From JBGTBD01 sp041749475 (GTDB lineage: Bacteria; Pseudomonadota; Alphaproteobacteria; Rickettsiales; UBA998): a DNA stretch of 25,719 bases. Location: NCBI GenBank assembly GCA_041749475.1, contig JBGTBD010000012.1, forward strand, positions 1-25,719, written 5' to 3'. Positions 16,186-24,228 of this stretch are shown here, one piece after another. The notes under the pieces are model-generated. The model saw only the letters and a list, made by a program, of their open reading frames with translations. It did not search any database and had not been told where the DNA came from. Every line of letters starts with the position of its first letter. Position 1 is the first letter of the stretch. The translations under genes and the position numbers were made by a program.

Positions 16186-17475
16186 TTACGCTTTAACAAG
16201 ACGTGCGGCGTAAAATCCGTCCATCCCGCCCTGTTCATAAAGGAAATGGGGCAGGGTGCGCAGTTCCCCGCGCGGCGTGAGCCAATCCATGTCGATACCC
16301 GCTTCTCCCTCAGTGACCGGTTTCAGTGTCGCGTCCGAATGCGCGGCCAAAAACCGCGACACTAAGGACTCGCCTTCCTCCGGCTCCAGCGAACAGACGG
16401 AATAGACCAGCGTGCCGCCCGGTTTTAGCAGCGTGAACGCATGCTCCAGCATGGCATACTGCACCACGGCCAGCTCAAGGATATCCCGGTGCGTCCGTTT
16501 CCACGCGATATCCGGGTTCCGCCGCAGCGTACCGGTAGCGGAGCAGGGGGCGTCGAGCAGGATGGCGTCGAACTGTTGCTCCGGCGTATATTTCATTACA
16601 TCCTGTTCGACGATGATCGGCGCGAACCCCAGCCGCTGCATATTCTCTTTCAACGTCTGGATGCGCGTCTTCGATTTCTCCACCGCCGTCACCACCCCGC
16701 CGCGCGCGCAGAGCTGCATCGTCTTGCCGCCCGGTGCGGCACAGAGGTCGAGCACGTCTTTTCCGTTCACATCGCCCAGCATCAGCGCTGGCAAGCTCGC
16801 CGCCACATCCTGCACCCACCATGCGCCTTCGGAGAACCCCGCCAGCGTCGTCAATGCACGCGCCGAATCGAGCCGCAGCGTTCCGGCAGCTAGCACCGTA
16901 CCTTCCAGCTTCTCCGCCCAATCCGCCGCGTTCCCGTCCTTGAACTGGATATCCGTCGGCGGCTGAATCAGGTGCGCTGCTGCGAACAATTCTACCGTCG
17001 CCCGCCCATAAGCCTCTTCCCAACGCTTCCGCATTTTATGCGGCAGGTTATGGATAGGGTCGGCGAATATCGGATTCTTCAAAATATTTTCGCGCTTGGA
17101 ATTGCGCAGCACCCCGTTGATCAACCCCGTATGACTCTCGAAGCCTAATTGCCGCGCCAGTTCAACGGCAGTATGCACCAGCGCATGTTCCGGCACGCCC
17201 GCTTCCCGCGAGGCCAGCCCCAGCATTAATATCAACTCCACCGGACTTTTCTTCGGCAGCGGTTTTTGTAAATGATGCGCCAATACTTTCCGGTGCACCC
17301 CATGCCAGCGCAAGGCCGTCATCACCAGCAGGAAGCAAAACCGCTGATCTTCCTTCGATAATTTCGGGAAATACTTGTCCTTCTCCAGCAACCACGCCAG
17401 GTCCGCCCCCTGATGGAGCGTCTTATCGAGCAGTGACAGTGCGACGCTGCGGGATGTTGGCTGGGCAAGGGTCAC
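16186..17475 (-). CDS. rsmB: 16S rRNA (cytosine-967 C5)-methyltransferase RsmB
   Basis: A 429-residue protein with an N-terminal NusB-like RNA-binding domain (about 5-130, including SREAGVPEHALVHTAVELA and GLINGVLRN). The C-terminal m5C methyltransferase domain has the SAM-binding motif DLCAAPGGK (243-251), DAPCSATGTLRRNPD with C311, and the second Cys at C361 in YSVCSLEPEEGE, the usual nucleophile. It methylates C967 (E. coli numbering) of 16S rRNA using S-adenosylmethionine. The start is GTG at 17475, supported by AGGAG six bases upstream. It is the first gene of a minus-strand run with rpe, the isomerase and the heparinase-like gene, and is divergent from the SdhAF4-type gene. No fmt or def neighbour is seen here, unlike the E. 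coli arrangement. Confidence 0.95.
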   Translation of the reverse strand: MTLAQPTSRSVALSLLDKTLHQGADLAWLLEKDKYFPKLSKEDQRFCFLLVMTALRWHGVHRKVLAHHLQKPLPKKSPVELILMLGLASREAGVPEHALVHTAVELARQLGFESHTGLINGVLRNSKRENILKNPIFADPIHNLPHKMRKRWEEAYGRATVELFAAAHLIQPPTDIQFKDGNAADWAEKLEGTVLAAGTLRLDSARALTTLAGFSEGAWWVQDVAASLPALMLGDVNGKDVLDLCAAPGGKTMQLCARGGVVTAVEKSKTRIQTLKENMQRLGFAPIIVEQDVMKYTPEQQFDAILLDAPCSATGTLRRNPDIAWKRTHRDILELAVVQYAMLEHAFTLLKPGGTLVYSVCSLEPEEGESLVSRFLAAHSDATLKPVTEGEAGIDMDWLTPRGELRTLPHFLYEQGGMDGFYAARLVKA

Positions 17476-17553
17476 GGGTCACTCCTCATGGCTTGTAATT
17501 GGGGTTGGCTTGTGGTTACTTATACCGCCAACCGCCAAATGTCCAAGGACTCC

Positions 17554-17706
17554 ATGCAAGACACCCCGAAAGAGCCCGTCTCATCCCCTAAAAAGCCTGC
17601 CATACCCGCCACATCCGAACCTCAAAAGGAAGTCGGCGGCCAGAAGGGCCCGGAGCCGACGCGCTACGGCGACTGGGAATCGAACGGTCGTTGCACGGAT
17701 TTTTGA
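17554..17706 (+). CDS. SdhAF4-type (DUF1674) succinate dehydrogenase assembly protein
   Basis: A small protein, 50 residues from this start, whose C-terminus GPEPTRYGDWESNG...TDF is the hallmark of DUF1674/SdhAF4. This family helps insert FAD into, or protects, the flavoprotein subunit of succinate dehydrogenase. The N-terminal part is Pro/Lys-rich and probably disordered. I choose ATG 17554 because AAGGA lies four bases upstream. In-frame ATG 17539 and ATG 17488 (72 residues, only 12 bases from the divergent rsmB start) lack a ribosome site. A weak promoter-like TTGGGG-N16-TATACC (17499-17526) would also exclude 17488. No sdh genes are in the window. The O-antigen-ligase-like gene follows nine bases later and is probably co-transcribed. 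Confidence 0.8.
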   Translation: MQDTPKEPVSSPKKPAIPATSEPQKEVGGQKGPEPTRYGDWESNGRCTDF

Positions 17707-17715
17707 GGATAGATA

Positions 17716-18996
17716 ATGCGCCGCCGCCTATTGCCGGATTTTCTGTTCCTCACGCATTACCGCATGCATCACCGCATTGCGGCGTGCGTGACCGTCCTAT
17801 TGCCCTGGTTGTTACTGGCGGGCAATTCCCCGGCCGATATCGGAATCTGCCTAGTCGGCATCCTATTCTTATATGAAAGCATCGTCACCCGCGATTGGCG
17901 CTGGATTCGCCAGCCGTGGATATATTGTCTTGGTATACTTTTCCTCTATATGTGCGCCCGCAGTCTCTTCACTCCCGTACCGGAGGATGCTTTCTCCCGG
18001 TCGCTCACCTTCCTGCGCTACCCACTCTTCGCCATCGCCATGTCCTGCTGGGTATGGCGTATGCCGGAGATGCATCGCACACTGTTCTTCTCTCTCGCCA
18101 CCAGCATCATTTTCCTGTTCTTCGACTGCTTCCTGCAATACGCCGTGGGGTATGACGTCATCGGTCGCGCCGCCGTCGATACCAGTCTTCCCAGCCAACG
18201 CCTGACCGGCCCGTTCTCTGCCCCGAAAGTCGGCATTCATTTGGTCTGGATGACATTCCCCGTCCTCGCCGTCATCGTCTCCCACAGCGCCCTGTCTCTG
18301 AAGCGCCGGGATAACATCATCGGCATCCTGTTCGTGATGCTGTTTCTCACCGTTATCTTTATTACGGGGGAGCGTATGGCATTCCTGCTTACTCTGTTTG
18401 GCTGTGCAATCTTTTTCATTGCTTACCCGCCTCTGCGCAAGGGCTTCACCGTCATGCTCCTTTTCGGTATGCTGACGATTAGCCTCTTCGCGCAATATAA
18501 TCCCGCGTTGGTCACCCGGCAGTATTTCTCTACCGTCGATACTATCCACCAGACCAAGGAATCCGCCTACGGTCAGATATGGAAAAGTTCGCTGCGTATG
18601 TGGGAAGCATACCCTCTCTTCGGCGTCGGCCCGAAACATTTCCGCCATTATTGCCCCGAGGAACGCTTCGGCGACATCAAGAACCATCCCGAGCGCTGCA
18701 ACCTCCACCCGCACCAGCTCTACCTCGAATGGGCAGTGGAGACCGGCGCAGTCGGCCTGATGCTCTTCATCGCCATGATCAGCGCCATGCTGACCCCCGT
18801 ATTACTGTGTTATAAGCGGTTGAAACAGAATCCCCTGTATGCCGGGCTACTTATCGCCATGATATTGCGTCTCTGGCCGTTCTCCACTGCCATCAGCTTC
18901 TTCGCCAACTGGTCGGCGATTCCGTTCTGGTTCATCGCCGGGTGGCTGCTCGCCATCACCTTTTCCTCCATCCCGCATAAAGAGGCGAAACAATAA
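17716..18996 (+). CDS. O-antigen ligase family membrane protein (WaaL/Wzy_C type)
   Basis: A 426-residue polytopic membrane protein with about ten to twelve hydrophobic segments. The Wzy_C signature includes ITGERMAFLL (arginine at about 220) in a central segment and, in a long periplasmic loop (about 260-335), PLFGVGPKHFRHY and HPHQLYLEWAVETG with the conserved-type His at 333. Family members join undecaprenyl-linked glycans to lipid A core (WaaL), polymerise O units (Wzy), or glycosylate proteins (PglL). Which applies cannot be decided from sequence. The ATG at 17716 has GAGGA six bases upstream. It sits between the SdhAF4-type gene and yaaA, both tightly spaced. With the GmhA-like isomerase nearby, an LPS role is the natural guess but is inferred. 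Confidence 0.85.
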   Translation: MRRRLLPDFLFLTHYRMHHRIAACVTVLLPWLLLAGNSPADIGICLVGILFLYESIVTRDWRWIRQPWIYCLGILFLYMCARSLFTPVPEDAFSRSLTFLRYPLFAIAMSCWVWRMPEMHRTLFFSLATSIIFLFFDCFLQYAVGYDVIGRAAVDTSLPSQRLTGPFSAPKVGIHLVWMTFPVLAVIVSHSALSLKRRDNIIGILFVMLFLTVIFITGERMAFLLTLFGCAIFFIAYPPLRKGFTVMLLFGMLTISLFAQYNPALVTRQYFSTVDTIHQTKESAYGQIWKSSLRMWEAYPLFGVGPKHFRHYCPEERFGDIKNHPERCNLHPHQLYLEWAVETGAVGLMLFIAMISAMLTPVLLCYKRLKQNPLYAGLLIAMILRLWPFSTAISFFANWSAIPFWFIAGWLLAITFSSIPHKEAKQ

Positions 18997-18998
18997 CC

Positions 18999-19781
18999 AT
19001 GTTGATGCTGCTTTCCCCTTCCAAGACGCTCGACCTCACGCCGTTGACAAAGCCCCTCCGCACTACGGATCCTGTGCTGATAAAGGAAACCCTGAAACTG
19101 GCGCCGTTACTCAAAAAAATGTCCCGCGCCCAACTCGCCCGCCTCATGGACATCAGCCCCAAACTCGCCGAACTCAACCACCAGCGTTTCCAAGTCTTCT
19201 CTTACCCCTATCCGGCCGGGGAAGAAAAACCCGCGCTATTCATGTTCAAGGGTGACGTCTATGAACCCATGCACGTCACCTGTTACACCAAGGAGCAACT
19301 CGCCTTCGCCTCAAAGCACTTACGCATCCTCTCCGGCTTCTACGGCCTCCTGCGCCCGCTCGATAACATGTTTCCCTACCGCTTGGAGATGGGCACGAAA
19401 CTGAAAAACCCGCGCGGCGCAACCCTTTATGATTTCTGGGGCGACCTCATCACCGCCGAAATAAACAAAGCCGCTAAAGCCGCCAAGTCTGAATGCGTCC
19501 TCAACCTCGCTTCTGAAGAATATTTCTCCGCCGTCAAAAAAGAAAAGCTGACCGCCCCCTTAGTCAGCATCCAGTTCAAGGACTGGCGGGGAGGGGATTA
19601 CAAGACCATCGCGCTCTTCGCTAAAAAGGCACGCGGCATGATGGCCGACGCCATAATCCAAAACGGAATTACTACCATAGACGAGGTAAAGAAAATCCGT
19701 TTCGCCGGATATACTTGCGACAAATCCGCCAGCACGGAGTCTACTCTACTCTTCACCCGCCGCGAAAAAGTCGCCGCCTGA
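18999..19781 (+). CDS. yaaA: YaaA family (UPF0246/DUF328) protein, peroxide stress type
   Basis: A 260-residue protein of full family length with MLMLLSPSKTLD at the start, FKGDVYEPM, ILSGFYGLLRPLDNMFPYRLEMGTKL (about 109-134), LYDFWGDLIT, LNLASEEYFSAV and FKDWRGGDYKTIALFAKKARGMM. In E. coli YaaA limits free iron and protects DNA during hydrogen peroxide stress. The fold includes a DNA-binding-like region, and the enzyme activity, if any, is not established. The start ATG lies two bases after the upstream stop. The nearest Shine-Dalgarno-like GAGG is about 13 bases away, so translation is probably coupled. It appears to end the unit begun by the SdhAF4-type gene. A 100-base gap follows before the chpT-like gene. 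Confidence 0.95.
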   Translation: MLMLLSPSKTLDLTPLTKPLRTTDPVLIKETLKLAPLLKKMSRAQLARLMDISPKLAELNHQRFQVFSYPYPAGEEKPALFMFKGDVYEPMHVTCYTKEQLAFASKHLRILSGFYGLLRPLDNMFPYRLEMGTKLKNPRGATLYDFWGDLITAEINKAAKAAKSECVLNLASEEYFSAVKKEKLTAPLVSIQFKDWRGGDYKTIALFAKKARGMMADAIIQNGITTIDEVKKIRFAGYTCDKSASTESTLLFTRREKVAA

Positions 19782-19839
19782 AATCCTCCGTCCGTTAATT
19801 TACCAAAAATTCACTATTTTGCCCTCTAATGTGGGAAGC

Positions 19840-19850
19840 CTGTAACAGGT
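19840..19850. promoter_or_regulatory. Short palindrome upstream of the chpT-like gene
   Basis: CCTGTAACAGG is an 11-base odd palindrome 31 bases before the start of the chpT-like gene, in the gap that must hold the promoter of the chpT/che unit. It could be an operator half-pair, but there is no second copy. I do not see a clean TTAA-N7-TTAA CtrA box in this gap. Confidence 0.25.
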
Positions 19851-19881
19851 TCACCTCTAGCGGAAAGTCTCCGGTATATAT

Positions 19882-20532
19882 ATGAGTTACGACGCAAAAA
19901 TGGCCGAGCATCTGTGTACGCGTTTATGTCATGACCTGACCGGCCCCATTGGTGCGATCAATAACGGGACGGAATTCCTAGGTGAGCAGGGGTTCGACAT
20001 GCAGAACGACGTGCTCTCTCTTATCAGCAGCAGCGCCCGCGAAGCGGTCTCGCGCTTACAGTTCTACCGTCAGGCCTACGGCAAGATAAACGAATATGGC
20101 GAAGCCGACCTTCAAGAGAAGAAACAACTCGCCGAACAATATTTCGCTGGGTCAAAAATTAAGCTCGACTGGCCGGATCAACAGGTGAACGCACCCGGTT
20201 TCGCCATCAGCCAGAAACGCTCCCGCCTGCTGTTGAATATGATCGTCATCGCGTCGAAGACGCTTATCCGCGGTGGTACAATCAGTGTGTATGTTGAAAG
20301 CAACGAGAATCCCATGCGCACCGTGCGTGTCATCGCCAAAGGCGAAACGATCAAGGAGGATGATGAGGTCAACCGTGTCCTGATGGGAGATGAGTCTATT
20401 CCTCTCTCGCCGAAATCCGTACAGGCCTACCTTACCTTGTCTTTGCTGCACGAAAAACACATGGTCATACACAAGACAACGGAGCCGAATTCCTACACGC
20501 TTGAAGCGCGTCGCACGGCAACGCCGGGGTGA
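19882..20532 (+). CDS. ChpT-like histidine phosphotransferase
   Basis: A 216-residue protein of the alphaproteobacterial ChpT family (HPTransfase). In Caulobacter ChpT moves phosphate from the hybrid kinase CckA to CtrA and CpdR. The H-box reads LCTRLCHDLTGPIGAINNGTE, with the phosphorylatable-type His at 17. A second helix contains SLISSSAREAVSRLQFYRQAYG (about 46-67), matching the dimerising helical hairpin. The C-terminal half resembles a histidine-kinase ATPase fold but has no N or G boxes, so it should not bind ATP, as in ChpT. The ATG at 19882 has only a weak ribosome site (CGGAAAG, rather far). It lies 92 bases upstream of cheA on the same strand. Whether this is the cell-cycle ChpT itself or a chemotaxis-dedicated paralogue cannot be told without the rest of the genome. 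Confidence 0.85.
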   Translation: MSYDAKMAEHLCTRLCHDLTGPIGAINNGTEFLGEQGFDMQNDVLSLISSSAREAVSRLQFYRQAYGKINEYGEADLQEKKQLAEQYFAGSKIKLDWPDQQVNAPGFAISQKRSRLLLNMIVIASKTLIRGGTISVYVESNENPMRTVRVIAKGETIKEDDEVNRVLMGDESIPLSPKSVQAYLTLSLLHEKHMVIHKTTEPNSYTLEARRTATPG

Positions 20533-20539
20533 AATAGGA

Positions 20540-20569
20540 TTGTTCCCATACGGGAATAAAGCCTTTTTC
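20540..20569 (+). terminator. Weak hairpin plus T-run between chpT-like gene and cheA
   Basis: TTGTTCCC (20540-20547) pairs with GGGAATAA (20552-20559) around an ATAC loop, giving eight base pairs with one G-U. Four bases later there is TTTTTCT. This could be a partial terminator or attenuator lowering expression of cheA relative to the upstream gene, but the T-run is not directly after the stem. A GATAAT (20591-20596) further on could be a -10 box for cheA, without a convincing -35. Confidence 0.35.
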
Positions 20570-20624
20570 TATACAGGCGAGGGGTTTTTGGATAATAATG
20601 GAATGAGCAAGGTGCGGGAATTCT

Positions 20625-23330
20625 ATGGATGATCTAATCAGTGAATTTATCACCGAGACCTCGGAAAGTCTCTCCATTCTCGATTCAGAACTGGTAAAGC
20701 TGGAGCAGAACCCCAACGATAGCGGGATTCTGGGGAACATCTTCCGTCTCGTACATACCATCAAAGGGACCTGCGGCTTCATCGGCCTTTCCCGTCTTGA
20801 GAAAGTTGCCCATGCGGGTGAGAACGTCCTCGGCAAAATCCGTGATGGCGAGATGAATGTCTCGCCCGAAGGTGTCTCGCTCATTTTAGAAGCGCTCGAC
20901 ACGATTAAATCCATCATGGACTATCTGGGCCAGCACGGTGAGGAACCAGAAGGGTCTGACGCCGACCTTATCGTCCGCCTCAACAAATTCGCCGAAACCG
21001 GTAAGGCAGAAGCGGCGGGTGCGGCCCCTGCCGCCCCTGCGCCCGCCCCTATGAAGGCGGCGGCCGCTGAGCCCGAGCCGGATGAATTCGGCTTCGTCCC
21101 CGTCACCGCCGAACAGATGCTGCAAGCGCTGGAAGCCGAAAAAGCCGATGCCGGGAAAGCGGAAGAAAAAGAAGAAGTCGCGGAAGAGAAACCTGTCGAA
21201 AAGCCGGTCGAACTCCCCCCGGCGGTCAAGAAAGAAGCCATCGAAAAAGGCTTGAAGACCGAAGTGAAGAACCCTTCCGCCGGAGGCGGTAACGCAGGCC
21301 AGACCATCCGCGTCAGTCTCGGTGTATTGGAAAACCTGATGTCGATGGTCGGCGAACTGGTGTTGACTCGAAACCAGCTGATGCAGGTTGTCCGCACCAA
21401 GCTGGACGATGATTTCAAAGTCCCGCTCCAGCGCCTCAGCTACATCACGACCGAACTGCAAGAAGGCGTGATGAAAACCCGCATGCAGCCCATCGGCAAT
21501 GCATGGGCCAACTTCCCGCGCCTCATTCGGGACCTTTCGCTGGAACTGGGTAAGAAGATCGAATTGCGCATGATTGGCGCCGAAACGGAACTTGACCGCC
21601 AGCTTCTGGAAGTCATCAAGGACCCGCTCACTCACATGGTACGCAACTCCTGCGATCACGGCTTGGAAATGCCCGATGACCGCATCAGGAATAAAAAACC
21701 CGAGACCGGAACGGTGACGCTCAGCGCCTATCACGAAGGCGGCCATATCATCGTCGATATTTCCGATGACGGGCGCGGCGTAAACATCGCCCGCATCAAG
21801 GAAAAGATTTTAGAGAATAGCCTCGCCAGCAAAGAAGAGCTGGCGCATATGAGCGACCAGCAGATCATCCAATACATCTTCCGCGCCGGCTTCTCCACTG
21901 CGGAGAAAGTCACCAGCGTGTCGGGCCGCGGTGTGGGTATGGATGTGGTACGGACCAACATCGAAAAAATTGGCGGCACGGTGGAACTGGAATCCGTCCC
22001 CGGCAAAGGCTCCACCTTCCATATCAAGATTCCGCTGACGCTTGCTATCGTTTCCGTCCTCATCGTCGCCGCCGCGAAACAACGCTTCGCCATTCCACAG
22101 ATCAACGTCATCGAACTGGTGCGCACTGGCGGTACGAATTCCGAATTCCGTATCGAGATGATTAATCGCTCACCCGTCCTTCGTCTCCGCGAAAAACTTC
22201 TCCCGCTTGTCTCCCTCTCCGGTATTTTAGGGCTGGAGCAGGAGGGCGACGTTACCCCCAATTACGTCGTCGTCTGCAAAGTCGGCGCGGCCTTCTTCGG
22301 GTTATTGGTCGATACAATTTACGACACGGAAGAAATCGTCGTGAAGCCTGTATCCCTGCGTCTTCAGGGGATTCCGCTGTACTCCGGAAACACCGTTCTC
22401 GGCGATGGCAGTGTCATTATGATTCTCGATCCTAACGGTATCGGCAAGACGCTCGCAGGCGAACTCGACATGAGCATGAAGAATGAGGAGCTCAGCAAGG
22501 GGCGCCTCCAAGGATCCGAGCGCACCGTGCCCTTCCTCCTCTTCCGCAGTGGGGAGGATAATCCTAAGGCCGTACCGCTGGAACTCGTCTCTCGTCTTGA
22601 GGAGATATACACCAAGGACATCGAATATTCCAACCAGCGCCCCGTCGTCCAGTATCGTGGTGACCTGATGGTCTTGACTACGCTCGGTGGAAAAGAGCTG
22701 CCTAAAAAAGACATCTGCGAAGTCATCGTGTTCCATTACGATCAGAAGACCGTCGGCCTCGTGGTGGACGAGATTCAGGACATCGTCAACGCTCCCGCCG
22801 AAGTCAAGCTGGCGGGTGATAACAAGGACTTCATGGGCACGATTGTAATGGCCGAACGCTCGACTGATGTTATCGATGTCGGCCACCTGCTCGCACGCGT
22901 TCTCGATATGGAGACCGAACTCAATATCAAGTTCCCCAACGAGAAGAAAACTGGCAATCTCCTCTTCGTGGAGGATAGCCTGTTCTTCCGCAATCTCATC
23001 GTCCCCGTTCTCTCTGCCGTGGGCTACCGCGTCACTGCAGCGCCGGACGGAATAGAAGCGCTGAAGATTTTGCAGAAAAAGAAATTCGATGTCATCGTTA
23101 CCGATATCGAGATGCCGGAAATGGACGGCTTCGAGCTTGCCAAGGCCATCCGTGCGTTACCGGAATGTATGCATATGCCCATCATCGCCTTCACCTCCAC
23201 TTCCAACGAAGGATTCCACGATAAGGTTACCGAGAGCGGTATCAATAATTACGTATTGAAGACCGAGCGCGAGCAACTGATTCAACTGATCTCCGACTTC
23301 CTGACCCATAAAGAAGAGGCGATCGCATGA
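20625..23330 (+). CDS. cheA: Hybrid chemotaxis histidine kinase CheA with tandem CheW domains and C-terminal receiver
   Basis: A 901-residue cytoplasmic kinase. In order: P1 Hpt domain (about 1-105, phosphorylatable H44 in HTIKGTCGF), a long Ala/Pro/Glu/Lys-rich linker (about 125-225) with no recognisable P2 domain, a P3 dimerisation helix pair (227-290), and the P4 ATPase with HMVRNSCDHG (337-346), DDGRGVN (381-387), FRAGFST and GRGVGMD (434-440). Two CheW-like domains follow (about 470-605 and 630-765), then a receiver (778-895) with phosphoacceptor D827 in VTDIEMP and K879. All kinase boxes are intact. It autophosphorylates under receptor control and passes phosphate to CheY and CheB; its own receiver may act as a sink or modulator. 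The ATG at 20625 follows GCGGGA. Its stop overlaps the cheW start (ATGA). Confidence 0.95.
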   Translation: MDDLISEFITETSESLSILDSELVKLEQNPNDSGILGNIFRLVHTIKGTCGFIGLSRLEKVAHAGENVLGKIRDGEMNVSPEGVSLILEALDTIKSIMDYLGQHGEEPEGSDADLIVRLNKFAETGKAEAAGAAPAAPAPAPMKAAAAEPEPDEFGFVPVTAEQMLQALEAEKADAGKAEEKEEVAEEKPVEKPVELPPAVKKEAIEKGLKTEVKNPSAGGGNAGQTIRVSLGVLENLMSMVGELVLTRNQLMQVVRTKLDDDFKVPLQRLSYITTELQEGVMKTRMQPIGNAWANFPRLIRDLSLELGKKIELRMIGAETELDRQLLEVIKDPLTHMVRNSCDHGLEMPDDRIRNKKPETGTVTLSAYHEGGHIIVDISDDGRGVNIARIKEKILENSLASKEELAHMSDQQIIQYIFRAGFSTAEKVTSVSGRGVGMDVVRTNIEKIGGTVELESVPGKGSTFHIKIPLTLAIVSVLIVAAAKQRFAIPQINVIELVRTGGTNSEFRIEMINRSPVLRLREKLLPLVSLSGILGLEQEGDVTPNYVVVCKVGAAFFGLLVDTIYDTEEIVVKPVSLRLQGIPLYSGNTVLGDGSVIMILDPNGIGKTLAGELDMSMKNEELSKGRLQGSERTVPFLLFRSGEDNPKAVPLELVSRLEEIYTKDIEYSNQRPVVQYRGDLMVLTTLGGKELPKKDICEVIVFHYDQKTVGLVVDEIQDIVNAPAEVKLAGDNKDFMGTIVMAERSTDVIDVGHLLARVLDMETELNIKFPNEKKTGNLLFVEDSLFFRNLIVPVLSAVGYRVTAAPDGIEALKILQKKKFDVIVTDIEMPEMDGFELAKAIRALPECMHMPIIAFTSTSNEGFHDKVTESGINNYVLKTEREQLIQLISDFLTHKEEAIA

Positions 23331-23806
23331 GTACGCAGCTCGAACCCATCTCCAAAAGCCGTAGTGCCGCACTGATGAAAGCGGAGGAGACAAAGGGTTT
23401 TGTCACCCTGCGCGTCGATAAGCAACTGGTCGGCATTTCCGTCCTCCTCGTACAGGACGTTCTACGGAATATGAGTATTGCGCAAGTGCCACTATCTCCG
23501 CCGGAGATTGCCGGGCTGATGAACCTGCGTGGCCGCATCGTTACCGTTGTTGATGTACGAAAAAGATTGGGACTCCCATCATTGGATGCAGAGTATCCCG
23601 CCATGCACGCCGTTGTCGAATTCGAAAACGAACTCTTCAGCCTGATGGTCGATGGGGTAGGGGAGGTGATGAACATCCCTGTGAAGTCCATTGAGCGCGC
23701 CCCAGCCAATCTGGAGAACCGCTGGCGCGAAGTGGCGGCGGGTGTCCGCAGATTGGATAAAGAACTGCTCGTCATCCTTGATATTCAGTCTCTTTTAACT
23801 TTTTAG
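23327..23806 (+). CDS. cheW: Chemotaxis coupling protein CheW
   Basis: A 159-residue single CheW domain that bridges receptors and CheA in the signalling array. Seen: GFVTLRVDKQLVGISVLLVQDVLR, the conserved PEIAGLMNLRGRIVTVVDVRKRLGL (about 59-84) with the NLRG motif, and FSLMVDGVGEVMNIP. An N-terminal tail of about 22 residues precedes the domain. Length and motifs are normal. The ATG overlaps the cheA stop by four bases, with GAGG eight bases upstream, so translation is coupled to cheA and the two are made together. A 48-base gap with no clear signal separates it from cheY. Confidence 0.95.
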   Translation: MSTQLEPISKSRSAALMKAEETKGFVTLRVDKQLVGISVLLVQDVLRNMSIAQVPLSPPEIAGLMNLRGRIVTVVDVRKRLGLPSLDAEYPAMHAVVEFENELFSLMVDGVGEVMNIPVKSIERAPANLENRWREVAAGVRRLDKELLVILDIQSLLTF

Positions 23807-23854
23807 TGTCACGATACGCTGGCAGTTCATCCGCTTACGATAAGGAGCCGGCCC

Positions 23855-24220
23855 ATGAAGATTGCCATGGTCGTGGACGACTCGAAGATTGTCCGTAAAG
23901 TCACACAGAAGATTCTTGAGACGATCGGCTATAGCGTCGTGGAAGCGGAGGACGGTAAAGTCGCGCTCGACGTGTTCGCCGCGCATAAACCAGAACTCAT
24001 CATGCTCGACTGGCATATGCCGGAGATGAACGGTCTCGAATTCCTGCAAGTGTTGCGTTCCACCGAGGAGGGCCAGAAACCCATCGTGATTTTCTGCACG
24101 ACGGTGACCGATTTCTCGCATATCCAGCAAGCGATGATGGCAGGCGCGAACGAATATGTGATGAAGCCGTTTGATGAACATATCATCCGTGGCAAACTTG
24201 AACAGCTTGGTCTGGCATAG
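23855..24220 (+). CDS. cheY: Single-domain response regulator, CheY
   Basis: A 121-residue receiver with the acidic pair D8-D9, phosphoacceptor D52 in MLDWHMPEMNG, T82 or T83 in FCTT, and the invariant Lys 104 in VMKPF. No output domain is present. Its place between cheW and cheB makes it the CheY of this cluster, receiving phosphate from CheA. It could act on the flagellar switch, or instead be a phosphate sink or adaptor, as some alphaproteobacterial CheY proteins are. AAGGAG lies seven bases before the ATG, the clearest ribosome site in the operon, which fits the usual high CheY level. CheB begins eight bases after its stop. Confidence 0.93.
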   Translation: MKIAMVVDDSKIVRKVTQKILETIGYSVVEAEDGKVALDVFAAHKPELIMLDWHMPEMNGLEFLQVLRSTEEGQKPIVIFCTTVTDFSHIQQAMMAGANEYVMKPFDEHIIRGKLEQLGLA

Positions 24221-24228
24221 GGCATGAC

